Below, piece by piece: positions 63,649 through 64,000 of a stretch of 64,000 nt of DNA. Position 1 is the first letter of the stretch. Each line of letters begins with the position of its first letter. The translations under genes and the position numbers were made by a program. The notes beneath the pieces were generated by a model that saw only the letters and a list, made by a program, of their open reading frames with translations, did not search any database and was not told the DNA's origin. Source of the stretch: Xanthocytophaga flava. Its GTDB lineage: Bacteria > Bacteroidota > Bacteroidia > Cytophagales > 172606-1. Location: NCBI GenBank assembly GCA_030068525.1, contig JASJOS010000004.1:62001-126000 (forward strand), in the 5' to 3' direction.

Positions 63649-64000
63649 ATGTCTTATCTTTCTGCTGACGAAGAAGAACTCCTGCGGGAATTACGAGCCG
63701 GAAACGAAAAAGCGTTTAACGAGATATACGACCGCTATTGGAAAAACCTATACTTGTTTGCCCGCAATAAATTACGGTCTGAGGATGAAGCATTGGATAT
63801 CACACAGGATATCTTTGTAAAGCTTTGGACCAAGAGAGATACGTTACTTATTACTACTTCTCTTTCTGGTTATCTGTTCAAAAGTCTGAAAAACAAAATA
63901 TTGGATCATATAGATGCTACCTATACACGGGAAGATTATCTGGCGTCACTGAAAAACATGACTCCCTCCTTTCGGGAATCGACTGCCGAAAAGGTAGCTG
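63649..64000 (+). CDS. ECF sigma factor, N-terminal part (runs off the window)
   Basis: The open frame from the ATG at 63649 to the window end gives 117 residues. Region 2 is clear: FNEIYDRYWKNLYLFARNKL, then DITQDIFVKLWTKRD and LSGYLFKSLKNKILDH. Region 4 lies outside the window. Base composition is like the host genes and not like the island, so this marks the right boundary. It probably heads another FecR/SusC-type locus. Confidence 0.9.
   Translation, partial: MSYLSADEEELLRELRAGNEKAFNEIYDRYWKNLYLFARNKLRSEDEALDITQDIFVKLWTKRDTLLITTSLSGYLFKSLKNKILDHIDATYTREDYLASLKNMTPSFRESTAEKVA

Overview
The window comes from a Bacteroidota genome, most likely order Cytophagales. This rests on SusC/SusD pairs with an ECF sigma factor and FecR, LytTR two-component pairs, DUF1080 and ASPIC/UnbV proteins, GG-leader peptides, TAnnTTTG-type promoters and mostly weak Shine-Dalgarno sequences. 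No rRNA, tRNA, CRISPR array, transposase or integrase was seen.

Layout. (1) 1-909: the end of a type II thioesterase and a Sfp-type phosphopantetheinyl transferase, probably the edge of an NRPS/PKS-like locus to the left. (2) 1283-5917: a membrane GAF protein, an acyl-lipid desaturase and a LytS/LytT-type sensor-regulator pair. (3) 6095-21506, all minus strand: an ECF sigma/FecR-controlled SusC/SusD uptake locus with an FG-GAP/ASPIC lipoprotein, a DUF1080+PA14 protein and a sugar-dehydrogenase-like protein ending in an azurin-like copper domain. (4) 21942-33362: a leucine-rich-repeat protein, an EEP-family hydrolase, small hypotheticals, a Gfo/Idh/MocA oxidoreductase, a quinone-oxidoreductase-like protein, a gamma-glutamyltransferase-like protein and a ROK kinase. 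(5) 33784-51466: a Kup potassium transporter, a deoxyribonucleotidase, a HAMP-GAF-Cache-like protein, a TPR histidine kinase with NarL-type regulator, a run of four secreted proteins, a CHASE3 kinase, a Crp-like regulator, an SDR, a second DUF1080 lipoprotein and an acyltransferase. (6) 51783-63257: a markedly AT-rich island. (7) 63649-end: the start of another ECF sigma factor.

The island is the most interesting part. It reads as a peptide natural-product (RiPP) cluster: a VKOR-thioredoxin fusion with a C39-like N-terminus, a UGT-like glycosyltransferase, a 74-aa GG-leader Cys-rich precursor, a TlpA-like thioredoxin, a GT2-like glycosyltransferase, a C39-peptidase ABC exporter, an HlyD adaptor, a small putative HTH protein, a GT25-LicD fusion, and a second 58-aa precursor that is easily missed. 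Glycosyltransferases plus disulfide enzymes plus a C39 exporter is the gene logic of glycocins (sublancin-like glycopeptides). No lanthipeptide synthetase, radical SAM or YcaO gene is visible. The second precursor arose by duplication of a 124-bp segment (54759-54882 to 63032-63155) that carries the last bases of the upstream glycosyltransferase gene, the intergenic region and the whole leader, and stops one codon into the core. The two cores are unrelated apart from being Cys-rich, so this looks like leader reuse with core exchange. Chemistry, target and immunity are unknown from sequence alone.
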